A stretch of 64,000 bases of DNA from UBA4615 sp046046245. GTDB lineage: Bacteria; Pseudomonadota; Gammaproteobacteria; Burkholderiales; Burkholderiaceae_E. The translations under genes were made by a program, and so were the position numbers. The stretch lies in the NCBI GenBank assembly GCA_046046245.1, contig JBJOKE010000022.1, positions 79,553-143,552 on the forward strand, written 5' to 3'. Of the stretch, positions 20,368-29,536 are shown piece by piece. Numbering within the stretch: position 1 is the first letter of the stretch; each line of letters begins with the position of its first letter. The notes beneath the pieces were generated by a model, which was not told the origin of the DNA, ran no database searches, and saw only the letters and a program-made list of their open reading frames with translations.

Positions 20368-21675
20368 TCAGCCCCGGTGGGTCGAGGGCTGCAGCACCTG
20401 CACGCGCGGTGCGGTGGCGGTGCCCGGCGTGAACGCGAAGTCCACCTCGGGTGCGAGCCCGCTGACGATCCGCGCCACGCTGCGGCCCGAGCCGCAGGCA
20501 TGCGTCCAGCCGAGCGTGCCGTGGCCCGTGTTGAGGAAGAGGTTCGGCAGCTTCGAGCGCCCGATGATCGGCACGTTGCTCGGCGTGGCGGGACGCAGCC
20601 CGGTCCAGAACTGCGCCTCGGACGCATCGCCCGCGCCGGGGAAGAGCGCCTCCACGCGCCGCACGATCGCCTCGCAGCGCACGCGGTTCAGGTCGCGGTC
20701 GTAGCCGTTCAGCTCGGCGGTGCCCGCGATCCGCAGCCGGTCGCCGAGCCGCGAGAACACCAGCTTGTACTCGTCGTCGGTGAGCGAGACCTGGTGCGCC
20801 TTCGACGCATCCTTCACCGGCATCGTCACCGAGTAGCCCTTGGCCGGGTAGATCGGCAGCCGGATGCCGAGCGGCTTCACGAGCAGCGGGCTCAGCGAGC
20901 CCATCGCGACCACGTAGGCGTCGCCGCGGATCCGACGGAAACGCCCTTCGGCATCGGTCGCCTCGACGTGGTCGATCCCGCCGCCCGCCTCGCGCAGCGC
21001 GGTGATCGTGTGGCTCATCAGGAAGCGCACGCCCGCAGCCTCGCACAGCCGCACCAGCTCGCGCGCGAAGCGGTTCGCGTCGCCCGACTCGTCCTCGGCG
21101 GTGTAGGTCGCGCCCGCCAGCCGGTCGCGGACGTGCGCGAGCGCAGGCTCCAGTCGAACCGCCTCGTCGGCCGAGATCACGCGCCGGTCGCAACCCAGGT
21201 CGCGCATCTGCTTCGCCGGTGCCTCGGCGGCCTCGAACTCCTTCGGGTTCGTGTAGAAGTGCAGGATCCCCTGCGCGCGCTGGTCGTACTCGAGGCCGGT
21301 CTCGCGGCGCAGCTGCTGCAGCGATTCGCGGCTGTAGGTGCCCAGCCGCACGATCTGCTCGATGTTGTGGCGCGTGCGCGCCGGCGTGCACTCGCGCATG
21401 AACTGCAGGCCCCAGGCCCACTGGCGCGCGTCGGCGCGCAGCCGGAACAGCAGCGGCGCGTCCTCCTTGCCCAGCCACTGCAGCACCTTCAGCGGCGCGC
21501 TCGGGTTCGCCCACGGCTCGGCGTGGCTCACCGAGATCTGGCCGCCGTTGGCGAAGCTGGTCTCCGCGGCCGGCGTCGCCTGCCGGTCGACGACGGTCAC
21601 GTCATGGCCGAGCTGGCGCAGGTACCAGGCCGAGGTGACGCCGAGCAGGCCGGCTCCGAGGACGACGACGTTCAT
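20368..21675 (-). CDS. dadA: D-amino acid dehydrogenase
   Basis: 435 residues. N-terminal FAD-binding MNVVVLGAGLLGVTSAWYL (GxGxxG), then SFANGGQISVSHAEPWANP, characteristic of the small subunit DadA. C-terminal segments FWTGLRPATPSNVPIIG and NTGHGTLGWTHACGSG are the conserved FAD-closing motifs. DadA oxidises D-amino acids to 2-oxo acids and passes electrons to quinone at the inner membrane. It is followed at 64 bases by a Bug receptor gene transcribed upstream of it, so the two may share a promoter. Confidence 0.93.
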   Translation of the reverse strand: MNVVVLGAGLLGVTSAWYLRQLGHDVTVVDRQATPAAETSFANGGQISVSHAEPWANPSAPLKVLQWLGKEDAPLLFRLRADARQWAWGLQFMRECTPARTRHNIEQIVRLGTYSRESLQQLRRETGLEYDQRAQGILHFYTNPKEFEAAEAPAKQMRDLGCDRRVISADEAVRLEPALAHVRDRLAGATYTAEDESGDANRFARELVRLCEAAGVRFLMSHTITALREAGGGIDHVEATDAEGRFRRIRGDAYVVAMGSLSPLLVKPLGIRLPIYPAKGYSVTMPVKDASKAHQVSLTDDEYKLVFSRLGDRLRIAGTAELNGYDRDLNRVRCEAIVRRVEALFPGAGDASEAQFWTGLRPATPSNVPIIGRSKLPNLFLNTGHGTLGWTHACGSGRSVARIVSGLAPEVDFAFTPGTATAPRVQVLQPSTHRG

Positions 21676-21739
21676 GGCGGGTTCCTTCCGGGGGGTGGGG
21701 ACCGGTCCCGCGGCGCCGACGCGCGCGGGACCGCGGGGA

Positions 21740-22738
21740 TCACTGGGGCTGCAGGTCGATCGACTTCGCGATCGCGCGGAACTGCGCGGTGCCGGCGGCG
21801 TAGACCTTGCCGACGGCCTCGAGCGGCTGCGGCTCGGCCATCAGCAGGCTGTGCGCGCCCAGGCCGTCGCGGACCGCGGGGTCGGCGAGGGTGTCGCCGA
21901 TCGCCTTGTGCAGCCGCTGGACCACCGCCTCCGGCGTGTCCTTCTTCACGAAGTAGCCGGTCCAGATGTCGAACGCGAAGTCGCGGACCTGCTTCGACTC
22001 GGCGATCGCCGGATACGCCTTCACGCTCTCGCGCCGCTCCCGGTTCAGCATCGCCAGCACCTTCAGCTTGCCCTGCTTCGCGAAGTCGTCGTAGCGACGG
22101 CCGTAGGGCGCGAGGAAGATGTCGACCTCGCCGGCGAGCAGGTCCTGCTCGGCGGGCTGGCCGCCCTTGTACGGCACGTGCGTCATCGGCACGCCGATCG
22201 TCTTCGACAGGTGCTCGCCCAGCAGGTGGTAGAACGAGCCGACGCCCACGCTCGCGTAGCTGACCGGCCGGCCGGCCGCGGCCTGCCTGCGCGCGTACTC
22301 GACGAACTCGTCGACGTTCGAGACCGGCAGCGACGCGCGTGCGAGGAACGCGATCTGCGCGGTGGCGATCATCTGCACGAGCCGGAAGTCCTCGCTGCGG
22401 AACCGGATCGACGAGATCGCGAGCGGCGCGAGGATCAGCTCGTTGGGCGAGCCCTGGAAGACCTGGTGGCCGTCGGCGGGCGCGGTCAGCACCTTCGTGG
22501 CGCCGATCGATCCGCTGCCGCCGCCGACGTTCTCGACGATCACCGGCTGCCCCAGCTGACGGCCGAGCGCGGTGTTGACGGTGCGGGCGATGATGTCCGA
22601 CAGGCCGCCGGCCGGGTACGGCACGACGATCGAGACGGGGCGGGTGGGCCAGGCCTGCGCGCGGGTCGCGGCGGGCAGCGCCAGGCCGGCGCCGAGGGCC
22701 GACAGGCCGAGGAGGGTGGATCGCTTGTTCGGGTTCAT
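21740..22738 (-). CDS. Bug-family tripartite tricarboxylate transporter receptor
   Basis: 332 residues from ATG 22738. It has a signal peptide ending ATRAQA, then the Bug hallmark WPTRPVSIVVPYPAGGLSD, GQPVIVENVGGGSGSIG and MTHVPYKGGQPAEQDLLAGEVD. These periplasmic proteins bind carboxylates or related small molecules; the membrane partners TctA/TctB are not in the window, as is usual for orphan Bug proteins. A likely promoter lies upstream, and a divergent LysR regulator 141 bases away probably controls it. Confidence 0.92.
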   Translation of the reverse strand: MNPNKRSTLLGLSALGAGLALPAATRAQAWPTRPVSIVVPYPAGGLSDIIARTVNTALGRQLGQPVIVENVGGGSGSIGATKVLTAPADGHQVFQGSPNELILAPLAISSIRFRSEDFRLVQMIATAQIAFLARASLPVSNVDEFVEYARRQAAAGRPVSYASVGVGSFYHLLGEHLSKTIGVPMTHVPYKGGQPAEQDLLAGEVDIFLAPYGRRYDDFAKQGKLKVLAMLNRERRESVKAYPAIAESKQVRDFAFDIWTGYFVKKDTPEAVVQRLHKAIGDTLADPAVRDGLGAHSLLMAEPQPLEAVGKVYAAGTAQFRAIAKSIDLQPQ

Positions 22739-22804
22739 CGCGGGCCTCGCGGAAGGGATTCGGCTGCGGCGTCGCCGATGACGGTTCGATGACGAACCGG
22801 ACCG

Positions 22805-22834
22805 ATTCTGGGAAGGTGTGCACCATGTGTCCAA
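22805..22834 (-). promoter_or_regulatory. Candidate sigma-70 promoter for the Bug/dadA transcript
   Basis: TTGGAC (22829-22834) and CAGAAT (22805-22810) with an 18-base spacer, read on the minus strand about 65 bases before the Bug start. The region is distinctly more AT-rich than the flanks. Confidence 0.4.
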
Positions 22835-22879
22835 TGCATTATTCTCCTTCTTGTCATTCGTCTGACGACTGAGCGTGCG

Positions 22880-23890
22880 ATGAACATCCGCCACCTCGAG
22901 CACCTGCTCGCCATCGCCGAGACCGGCTCGTTCAGCCGCGCGGCCGAGCGCGTGTTCATCACGCAGTCGGCGCTGAGCCGCAGCATCCGCGCGCTGGAGG
23001 ACGAGCTGGGCGGGCTGCTGGTCGACCGCGTCGGCAAGCGCAACGAGCTGACCGCGCTCGGCCACGACGTGGTGGCGCGCGCGCGGCAGGTGGTGCTGGG
23101 CGCCGAGGAGCTGCGACGCAGCGCGGCGCTGTTCGCCGGCGGCACCGGCGGCGCGATCCGCGTGGGCCTGGGCTCGGGCCCGGGTGCGATGCTGATGACC
23201 CCGCTGATGGTGCACATGGCGACGCGCCATCCGGGCGTGCGCGTCGAGATCGCGCGCGGCTCGACCGAGCTGCAGCTGGTGCAGCTGCGCTCGCGCGAGC
23301 TCGAGGCGCTGGTGGTCGACGCGCGCCGTGTGTCGCCCGCGCCGGACCTGCGGATCGAGCCGCTCGGCGAGATGCGCACCGGGTTCGTCTGCCGCGCGGA
23401 CCATCCGCTCGCGGGCCGCGCACGCGTGTCGATCGACGACGTGCTGGCCTATCCGGTCGCGACGACGCCGCTGTCGGCCGAGGTCGCGCGGCTGCTGGTC
23501 GAGCAGTACGGTCCGGTGGCCGATCCCGCCAGCCTGGGCACGCTGCGCTGCGAGGAGATCACCAGCCTGATCGACGTGGTGACGCGCACGCGCGCGGTCT
23601 ATCTCGGCATCGTCTCGGCCGCGGGCGAGCCGATCGAACGCGGCCGTCTCGTCGAGCTCCCGCTCGTGCCGCGGATGCGCGCCACCGCGCGCTTCGCGTA
23701 CGTGACCCTGGAGGGCCGGACCGAGGCACCGGTGATGACGGTGTTCCGCGCGTTCGTGCGCGAGCGGCTGCGCGACGGGACGACGGAGGCGGCGGCGGAG
23801 CGGGACACGGATCGGCCCACCCCCCGCGCGACCCGCCGAGCGGAATCCGGCGCGCCGGTCCGCGGCACTCGCCGCGCGGCGACCCGCTAG
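22880..23890 (+). CDS. LysR-type transcriptional regulator
   Basis: 336 residues. The winged helix at residues 1-60 (FSRAAERVFITQSALSRSIRALE) is canonical, followed by the two-lobed effector domain. The last 35-40 residues are Arg/Thr-rich and disordered, longer than usual for the family. Divergent from the Bug receptor gene with a 141-base gap, the classic layout for a regulator of that receptor and perhaps dadA. The effector is unknown. Confidence 0.92.
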   Translation: MNIRHLEHLLAIAETGSFSRAAERVFITQSALSRSIRALEDELGGLLVDRVGKRNELTALGHDVVARARQVVLGAEELRRSAALFAGGTGGAIRVGLGSGPGAMLMTPLMVHMATRHPGVRVEIARGSTELQLVQLRSRELEALVVDARRVSPAPDLRIEPLGEMRTGFVCRADHPLAGRARVSIDDVLAYPVATTPLSAEVARLLVEQYGPVADPASLGTLRCEEITSLIDVVTRTRAVYLGIVSAAGEPIERGRLVELPLVPRMRATARFAYVTLEGRTEAPVMTVFRAFVRERLRDGTTEAAAERDTDRPTPRATRRAESGAPVRGTRRAATR

Positions 23891-23992
23891 ACCATCGTCG
23901 ACGGCACGGTCCGCCGGCGGCAGTCGTGCATGGAGCGGCCGGTGCGCCGCGATCGGGAGCGCCGAGCGCAGCGGGGCGACGCCGCGATCGAC

Positions 23993-24985
23993 TCACGCGT
24001 CGAGCGCCCGCCCGGCCTGCTCGCCCCGCCGACCGAAGCGCGCCCGGTACGCCCCCGGCGGCACCCCGACGATCCGCCTGAACGCCGTCCGGAACGTCTC
24101 CGGCGACGCGTAGCCGCAGCGCTCGGCCACCCGCGCGATCGGCAGCGTGCCGGCCTCGAGCAGCTCGCGCGCACGCGTCATCCGCTCGCGCTGAAGCCAG
24201 GCGAGCGGCGTGGTGCCCGTGGCGGCCTCGAAGCGGCGCAGGAAGGTGCGCGGGCTCATCGCCGCGCGCCCGGCCAGCGCGTCCACCGCGATCGGCGCAT
24301 CGAGCCGCGCGCGCGCCCAGTCCATCACGCGGGCGATCGAGCGTGCCGGCCGCGGCGCCACCGGCGCGTCGACGTACTGCGCCTGCCCACCCTCCCGGTG
24401 CGGCGGCATCACCAGCCGGCGCGCGACCGCGTTCGCGATCCGCGCGCCGAAGTCGCGCCGCACCAGGTGCAGCCCCGCGTCGATGCCGGCCGCGCTGCCG
24501 GCCGAGGTGATCAGCTCGCCGTCGTCGACGTAGAGCACGTCCTCCTCGACACGCGCGAGCGGGAAGCGCTCGCGCAGCTCGGCGACGTAGCGCCAGTGCG
24601 TGGTCGCGCGGCGGCCGTCGAGCAGCCCCGCGTGGCCGAGCACGAAGGCGCCCGAGCAGATCGTCAGCACGCGCGCGCCGCGGCCCACCGCGCGGCGCAG
24701 CTCGCGCAGCAGCGGTTCGGGCGGCCGCTCGCCGCGGTCGCGCCAGCCGGGGATCACGATGGTCCGCGCGTGGCGCAGCGCCGCCGGCCCGGCGTGCGCG
24801 CGCACCCGCACGCCGCCGGTACCGCGGGCCTCGGGCCCGTCGACGCCGACGATCCGGCAGTCGTACCAGGGCACGCCGAGCTCGGGCCGTTCGAGGTCGA
24901 AGAGCTCGATCGCGATGCCGTACTCGAAGGTGCACAGGCCGTCGTAGGCGAGGACGGCCGCGATGCCGGGGGCGTGCGCGCGCAT
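23993..24985 (-). CDS. ftrA: GlxA-family AraC-type regulator (FtrA-like)
   Basis: 330 residues from ATG 24985. An N-terminal DJ-1/PfpI-like domain (AVLAYDGLCTFEYGIAIELFDLERPELG, and the elbow-like VLTICSGAFVLGHAGLLDGR with Cys) is joined to a C-terminal AraC double helix-turn-helix (about residues 225-320, MSPRTFLRRFEAATGTTPLAWL, GYASPETFRTAFRRIVGVPPGAYR). This is the FtrA/GlxA arrangement. The start codon abuts a 9-bp inverted repeat shared with the divergent rhodanese gene, suggesting autoregulation. Confidence 0.9.
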   Translation of the reverse strand: MRAHAPGIAAVLAYDGLCTFEYGIAIELFDLERPELGVPWYDCRIVGVDGPEARGTGGVRVRAHAGPAALRHARTIVIPGWRDRGERPPEPLLRELRRAVGRGARVLTICSGAFVLGHAGLLDGRRATTHWRYVAELRERFPLARVEEDVLYVDDGELITSAGSAAGIDAGLHLVRRDFGARIANAVARRLVMPPHREGGQAQYVDAPVAPRPARSIARVMDWARARLDAPIAVDALAGRAAMSPRTFLRRFEAATGTTPLAWLQRERMTRARELLEAGTLPIARVAERCGYASPETFRTAFRRIVGVPPGAYRARFGRRGEQAGRALDA

Positions 24986-25020
24986 TGGCGGAAAGCTACC
25001 AGACCTTGGCGTTTCCGCCA
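24986..25020. promoter_or_regulatory. Inverted repeat between ftrA and rhodanese genes
   Basis: TGGCGGAAA (24986-24994) and TTTCCGCCA (25012-25020), perfect 9-bp arms with a 17-base spacer, directly touching the ftrA start codon. This is a probable operator for the GlxA-type regulator. An internal CTTGGCG may form a partial third half-site. Confidence 0.6.
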
Positions 25021-25083
25021 CTCGCATCGCGGACGATCCCGCGCGACGATGTCGGCATCCCGACCCGTCCGCCGAGGCCCGAG

Positions 25084-25509
25084 ATGACGACGCCCTCCCC
25101 CGACACTCCAGCCGGCTCGATCGTCGCGGCGATCCCGGCCGCCCCGAGCACCGCCGCGGTCGCGCACTTCGAGGCACTGCTCGCGCACGAGACCGACTGC
25201 GCCGACGTGCACGCCGACCTCGCCGCCGGGCGCGCCGCCTTCGTGCTGCTCGACGTCCGCGGCCCGGCGGCCTTCGCGCGCGGCCACGTCGCCGGCGCGA
25301 CGAACCTGCCGCACCGCGAGATCGACGCGGCGCGGATGTCGGCCTGGCCGCCGGACACGCTCTTCGTGGTCTACTGCGCGGGCCCGCACTGCAACGGGGC
25401 AGACCGCGCGGCGCTGCGGCTCGCGCGGCTCGGCCGTCCGGTCAAGCGGATGATCGGCGGCGTGACCGGCTGGCTCGACGAAGGTCTCCTGCTGGCCGCG
25501 GGCGCCTGA
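25084..25509 (+). CDS. Rhodanese-like sulfurtransferase
   Basis: 141 residues from ATG 25084, preferred over the upstream frame start because GAGG precedes it by 8 bases and the extra N-terminus would cover the operator. Single rhodanese domain: VLLDVRGPAAFARGHVAGATNLPH and an active-site loop VVYCAGPHCNGADRAA with the catalytic Cys followed by a second Cys. Rhodanese proteins beside GlxA-type regulators are a recurring pair. Probably moves sulfane sulfur or handles a reactive species; the substrate is unknown. It leads the run with DUF1272 (21-base gap). Confidence 0.9.
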   Translation: MTTPSPDTPAGSIVAAIPAAPSTAAVAHFEALLAHETDCADVHADLAAGRAAFVLLDVRGPAAFARGHVAGATNLPHREIDAARMSAWPPDTLFVVYCAGPHCNGADRAALRLARLGRPVKRMIGGVTGWLDEGLLLAAGA

Positions 25510-25530
25510 CGCGAGAACGAGGAGACCGCG

Positions 25531-25779
25531 ATGCTCAAGCTCAAGCCGTCGTGCGAATGCTGCGACACGGACCTGCCGCCCGACTCGACCGACGCACGGA
25601 TCTGCTCGTTCGAGTGCACGTTCTGCGCACAGTGTGCGCAGACGCGGCTCGGCGGGCGCTGCCCGAACTGCGGCGGAGAACTGCTGCAGCGGCCGCGCCG
25701 CCCCGCGGAGAGACTCGCGCGCTTCCCGGCCTCGACCGAGCGGGTGTTCAAGCCGCAGGGCTGCGCGGGCGCGGGCTGA
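25531..25779 (+). CDS. DUF1272 small zinc-ribbon-like protein
   Basis: 82 residues with GAGGAG before the ATG. Six to seven Cys in the first 50 residues (CECCDTDLPP, CSFECTFCAQC, CPNCGGEL) make a likely zinc-binding fold, the pattern of DUF1272. Likely co-transcribed with the rhodanese gene. Function unknown. Confidence 0.9.
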   Translation: MLKLKPSCECCDTDLPPDSTDARICSFECTFCAQCAQTRLGGRCPNCGGELLQRPRRPAERLARFPASTERVFKPQGCAGAG

Positions 25780-25920
25780 CGAGGTGCCGGCGGAGGCTGC
25801 GCACGCACCCGTCCGGACGATTGACCGATGCTGCGGCGCGGCGTGAGACTGCGGCTCCGCTCACGGCCCGCGCGTCGCAGCCCGCGACCACGCGCCTCGG
25901 GCACTCAAAGGAAGACGACG

Positions 25921-26232
25921 ATGATCAAGGTCACGGTGATGTACCCGCATCGGGACGGCGCGCGCTTCGACCACGCCTACTACCGCGACCGCCACATGCC
26001 GATGGTCAAGGACACGCTCGGCGCGGCCTGCACCGGCTACACCGTCGCGAAGGGCCTGGGCGGCGGCGCGCCCGGCGCGCCGGCCCCCTACGTGGCCTAC
26101 TGCGAGCTGTTCTTCCCGTCCGTGCCCGCGTTCCAGCAGGCCTTCGGACCGCACGCGACGTCGATCATGGCCGACGTGCCGAACTACACCGACATCGCGC
26201 CGGTGATGCAGGTCAGCGAAGTGGTGGCCTGA
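25921..26232 (+). CDS. EthD family protein
   Basis: 103 residues from ATG 25921. MIKVTVMYPHRDGARFDHAYYRDRHMP is the typical EthD dimeric alpha-beta barrel start, with Y-x-x-x-H-x-P-M at the active-site-like cleft. EthD proteins accompany oxidative or degradative pathways. It follows DUF1272 by 141 bases and may belong to the same stress or detoxification group, together with the convergent glutathione transferase gene. Confidence 0.9.
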   Translation: MIKVTVMYPHRDGARFDHAYYRDRHMPMVKDTLGAACTGYTVAKGLGGGAPGAPAPYVAYCELFFPSVPAFQQAFGPHATSIMADVPNYTDIAPVMQVSEVVA

Positions 26233-26304
26233 GCGCGGGGGTCTGCCACGAGCCGACGGCCCGCGGCGACGGCGGCCCCGCGGTCGCCGCGATGACCTCC
26301 CGGG

Positions 26305-26943
26305 TCAGGCCGCCCCGCCCGCCGACATCGCCACCCACCGCTGCACGCTCGCGCGCGACCACTGCCTGCGCGCGTAGTCCGCGAGCGGTGCGGGCACCGT
26401 GTCGCCGGCGAGCACCAGCCGGTTGAGCATCAGCGCGAGGTCGGTGTCGGCGATGCACCAGGCCTCGCCCGCGAGGTTCGGACGGCCGTCCGCGAGCCAC
26501 GCACCGGCCGCAGCGAACAGCGTGTCGGCCACCGCCCGCGCCGCGTCCGACAGCGGCGCGGCCACCGGCCGCGCGAACACGAACGCGGTCGAGCGCTCGG
26601 CGCGGATCGCCGTCAGGTCGCTGCGCAGCCACGCCTGCACCTGCCGCGCCCGCGCGCGCTCGCGCGGCGTGCGCGGATAGAGCGGCGGGCCGTCGAAGGC
26701 CTCGTCGACGTACTCGTCGATCGCCGACGACTCGGACAGCGCGAAGCCGTCGTGGACCAGCGTCGGCACGCGGCGCGTGGCCGACAGCGACGCATAGCCG
26801 GCGGCGCGGTTCGCGCCCGCGGCGAGGTCGACGCGCTCGAGGTCGAACGCGACGCCCTTCTCGACGAGCGCGACCCAGGCCGACATCGCGTACGGGCTGT
26901 GGTGGTTCGCGTCGACGTACAGCAGCGGGCGGGGCGGATTCAT
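26305..26943 (-). CDS. yfcF: Glutathione transferase, YfcF type
   Basis: 212 residues from ATG 26943. The sequence follows E. coli YfcF closely in the segments SPYAMSAWVALVEKGVAF, TRRVPTLVHDGFALSESSAI (thioredoxin-like domain, Ser/Pro glutathione site), RARQVQAWLRSDLTAIR and WCIADTDLALMLNRLVL. YfcF has glutathione transferase and peroxidase-type activity. The next gene on the strand, a small membrane protein, lies 100 bases upstream. Confidence 0.9.
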   Translation of the reverse strand: MNPPRPLLYVDANHHSPYAMSAWVALVEKGVAFDLERVDLAAGANRAAGYASLSATRRVPTLVHDGFALSESSAIDEYVDEAFDGPPLYPRTPRERARARQVQAWLRSDLTAIRAERSTAFVFARPVAAPLSDAARAVADTLFAAAGAWLADGRPNLAGEAWCIADTDLALMLNRLVLAGDTVPAPLADYARRQWSRASVQRWVAMSAGGAA

Positions 26944-27043
26944 GGCGGGCTCGTCCGAGTGGGGATCCGGCGATCGTAGCGCGGGCGACGCGGCCCGGGC
27001 GAGCCGCCCCGCGCGTGGCCGGTCGGACCCGCGGGGCCCGCGC

Positions 27044-27424
27044 TCAGGCCGGGGCGCGCTGCGCGAGATGCGCCACGCCGCCCACGGCGAGCAGCGCGAG
27101 CGCGACGAGGTCCGCACGCACGACGGTCGCGATCGGCGAACCGTAGCCGCCCACCCAGCCCGCGATCGCCAGGAACGAGACCACGCTCGCCGTCGCGACC
27201 AGCAGGGCCGGACCGTGCCAGTCCGGCCGGAACGCGGCCACCGCGATCCCCCCCGCCAGGATCCCGAACAGCACGGCGCGATGGCGCAGCAGGATCTCGA
27301 GGTCGGGGCCGCGGACCGGCACGCCGTACAGCGCCTCGAGCCGCGCGGCGCCGAGCACGCCCGCGACCGGCAGCACGTGGATCGCGGCGACGACCAGCAG
27401 GACGACGGTGACGAGCGGGCGCAT
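27044..27424 (-). CDS. Small four-helix membrane protein
   Basis: 126 residues with about four hydrophobic helices (residues 2-25, 46-65, 72-95 and 102-120) and a short loop GAARLEALYGVPVRGPDLEILLRHRAVLFG. That loop pattern is shared by a family of small inner-membrane proteins of unknown function in proteobacteria. No catalytic motif is seen. It is on the same strand as yfcF and could be expressed with it. Confidence 0.7.
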   Translation of the reverse strand: MRPLVTVVLLVVAAIHVLPVAGVLGAARLEALYGVPVRGPDLEILLRHRAVLFGILAGGIAVAAFRPDWHGPALLVATASVVSFLAIAGWVGGYGSPIATVVRADLVALALLAVGGVAHLAQRAPA

Positions 27425-27553
27425 GACGGGACTCCGGGCGGTGGGCGAGGTGCCCCGTTGTAGCCCGCCGGTCGGCCGGGGTCGATGACCTCGCAGGTCA
27501 TCCGGAGGCGGCGACCGGCGCGAACAGGCGCCCCGAGCATCGCCAGGACCGCC

Positions 27554-28651
27554 TCAGTTCGCCGAGATGTTCCCCTTGCGGATCACCTGCGTCCACTTGG
27601 CGGTCTCCGCGTCCATGAACCGGCGGAACTCGTCGGGGGTCGTCGTCACCGGATCGATGCCCAGCGCCGCGATCCTCCCGCGCACGTCGGCGTCGGCCAT
27701 CGCGCGCGCGATCGCGTCGGCCATCCGCCGCACGACCTCCGGCGGCGTGCCCGCCGGCGCGACCACGCCGTACCAGTTCACCACCTCGTAGCCCGGCAAC
27801 GTCTCTGCGATCGGCGCGATGTCCGGCAGCGACGCGAGCCGCGCCGGCGCGGTGTGCCCGAGCGCGCGCAGCCGCCCCGCCTTCACGTGCGGCATCGTGA
27901 GGCTCGGCGCGTCGAAGGCCCACTGCACGTGGCCGCCGACCAGGTCCGCGATGCTCGGTGCGCTGCCCTTGTAGGCGACGTGCGTGGCCCGGATCCCGGC
28001 CATCTCGTTGAAGAGCTCGCCCGCGAGGTGCAGCGTGCTGCCGTTGCCCGACGACGAGTAGTTCAGCTGTCCCGGGCGCGCCTTCGCGTAGGCGACCAGC
28101 TCCGCGACGTTCGTCGCCGGCACGGACGGATGCGAGACCAGCAGGAAGGGCAGCGACGCGACCTGCGCGACCGGCACGAAGTCGCGCTCGATGCGCACCG
28201 GTGCGTTCGGGTAGAACGCGCCGGTCATCGCGAGGTTGCCCGAGGTGCCGACGAAGAAGGTCTGGCCGTCGGCCGGCGACTTCGCCACCGCCTCCATCGC
28301 GAGCAGGCCGTTGGCGCCCGGGCGGTTGTCGACCACCGCGGGCTGCTTCAGCAGCTCGGCGAGCTTCGGTGCGAGCACGCGCATCACCGAGTCGATGCCG
28401 CCGCCGGGCGGGAAGCCGATGACGAAGCGGATCGGGCGCGCGTCCTGCGCATGCGCCCGGCCGGGCACGACGAGCGGCGCGGCGGCGAGCGCGGCGAGTC
28501 CGTGCAGCGCGCGGCGGCGCGCGCCGCCCGGCGTGCGACGCAGCGCACCGGGCCGGCCCGTGTCCGCGTCGCGGAGCGCCCCTTCGGGGCTTCCATCATC
28601 GATCGTCACGTCCGTGACGATCGGGATCGTCGGTTCGATCGGTCGGTTCAT
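27554..28651 (-). CDS. Bug-family TTT receptor of the catabolic cluster
   Basis: 365 residues from ATG 28651, overlapping the amidohydrolase stop by ATGA. An unusually long charged N-terminal extension (about 45 residues, with a twin Arg ARRRALHGLAALAA) precedes the signal peptide, which ends GRAHAQ; this may be a Tat-type signal. Bug features are IRFVIGFPPGGGIDSVM, QPAVVDNRPGANGLLAMEAVAKSPADG and ATHVAYKGSAPSIADLVGGHV. Last gene of the 27.5-34.9 kb cluster; it probably captures the substrate in the periplasm. Confidence 0.9.
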   Translation of the reverse strand: MNRPIEPTIPIVTDVTIDDGSPEGALRDADTGRPGALRRTPGGARRRALHGLAALAAAPLVVPGRAHAQDARPIRFVIGFPPGGGIDSVMRVLAPKLAELLKQPAVVDNRPGANGLLAMEAVAKSPADGQTFFVGTSGNLAMTGAFYPNAPVRIERDFVPVAQVASLPFLLVSHPSVPATNVAELVAYAKARPGQLNYSSSGNGSTLHLAGELFNEMAGIRATHVAYKGSAPSIADLVGGHVQWAFDAPSLTMPHVKAGRLRALGHTAPARLASLPDIAPIAETLPGYEVVNWYGVVAPAGTPPEVVRRMADAIARAMADADVRGRIAALGIDPVTTTPDEFRRFMDAETAKWTQVIRKGNISAN

Positions 28652-29526
28652 GTGCCGCTCCCCACGGGTCCGAAACCGTACAGCCGCGCCGGGTTGTCGA
28701 CGAGGATCGTCTCCAGCGCGTCCTCGCCCGCCGCGCGGCAGAACAGGTCGTACAGGCTGACCGACCCGGTCTCGTGCGCGAACGACAGGTGCGGGTCGTC
28801 GCTGCCCCAGACCAGCCGGTCGACGCGCGCGTCCACCAGCGCCCGGACCATCGGCACCACGTCCTCGTAGCCCTCCGCGCGGGAGATCCGGTAGAAGCCG
28901 GTGAGCTTCACCCAGGTGCGGCCCGAGCCGTTCACGACCTGGTCGATCAGGCGCCGGAAGCCCGGCTGCGAGGGCCCGTCCTTGGCGAGGAACATGCCCA
29001 GGTGCGCGAGCGTGTGGTCCACCTCCAGCCGCTTCATCCGCGGCAGCATCGCGTCGGTCAGCCAGCCGGGCAGAAGGAAGTCGAGCGACCAGCCGCGCGC
29101 CGCGCACTTCGGCTCGAGCGCATCGACGCGCGCGGTCAGGCGCTCTGCGAGCCCGGCCTCGTACGGATGCACCGGCGACACGTTGATCCGGATGCCGCGC
29201 ACGTTGCGCGCGTGCAGCGCGTCGAACAGCGCGTCGGGCGCGTCGTCGTCGATGTCGACGATGCCGCGCGCGCGTTCGCCGAGTTCGTCCATCGCGTCGA
29301 GCATGCAGTCGTTGTCGCGGCCGTAGGCGCTGGGCTGCACGACGACGAAGCGCTCGATGCCGATCCGCGCCGCGGTCTGCAGGTAGCTCTCCAGCGGCGC
29401 GATCGGCGGCACGTAGCGCAGCTTCGGGTCGCGGTACGGATACCGCGCCGGGTCGCCGAACACGTGGAAGTGCACGTCGCAGGCGCCGGGCGGCGCGCGG
29501 TGCACGGGGTCCCTGTCTTCCTTCAT
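28648..29526 (-). CDS. Amidohydrolase-2 family hydrolase (PDC lactonase-like)
   Basis: 292 residues. It starts with ACDVHFHVFGD, the HxH metal site in strand 1, then YLQTAARIGIERFVVVQPSAYGRDN, DHTLAHLGMF (His) and LVWGSDDPH (catalytic Asp). The set matches the amidohydrolase-2 family including 2-pyrone-4,6-dicarboxylate lactonase (LigI) and related lactonases. Placed between an aldolase and a Bug receptor it probably hydrolyses a lactone or ring-cleavage product. The starting compound is unknown. Confidence 0.88.
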   Translation of the reverse strand: MKEDRDPVHRAPPGACDVHFHVFGDPARYPYRDPKLRYVPPIAPLESYLQTAARIGIERFVVVQPSAYGRDNDCMLDAMDELGERARGIVDIDDDAPDALFDALHARNVRGIRINVSPVHPYEAGLAERLTARVDALEPKCAARGWSLDFLLPGWLTDAMLPRMKRLEVDHTLAHLGMFLAKDGPSQPGFRRLIDQVVNGSGRTWVKLTGFYRISRAEGYEDVVPMVRALVDARVDRLVWGSDDPHLSFAHETGSVSLYDLFCRAAGEDALETILVDNPARLYGFGPVGSGT

Positions 29527-29536
29527 CGTCCCGTCC

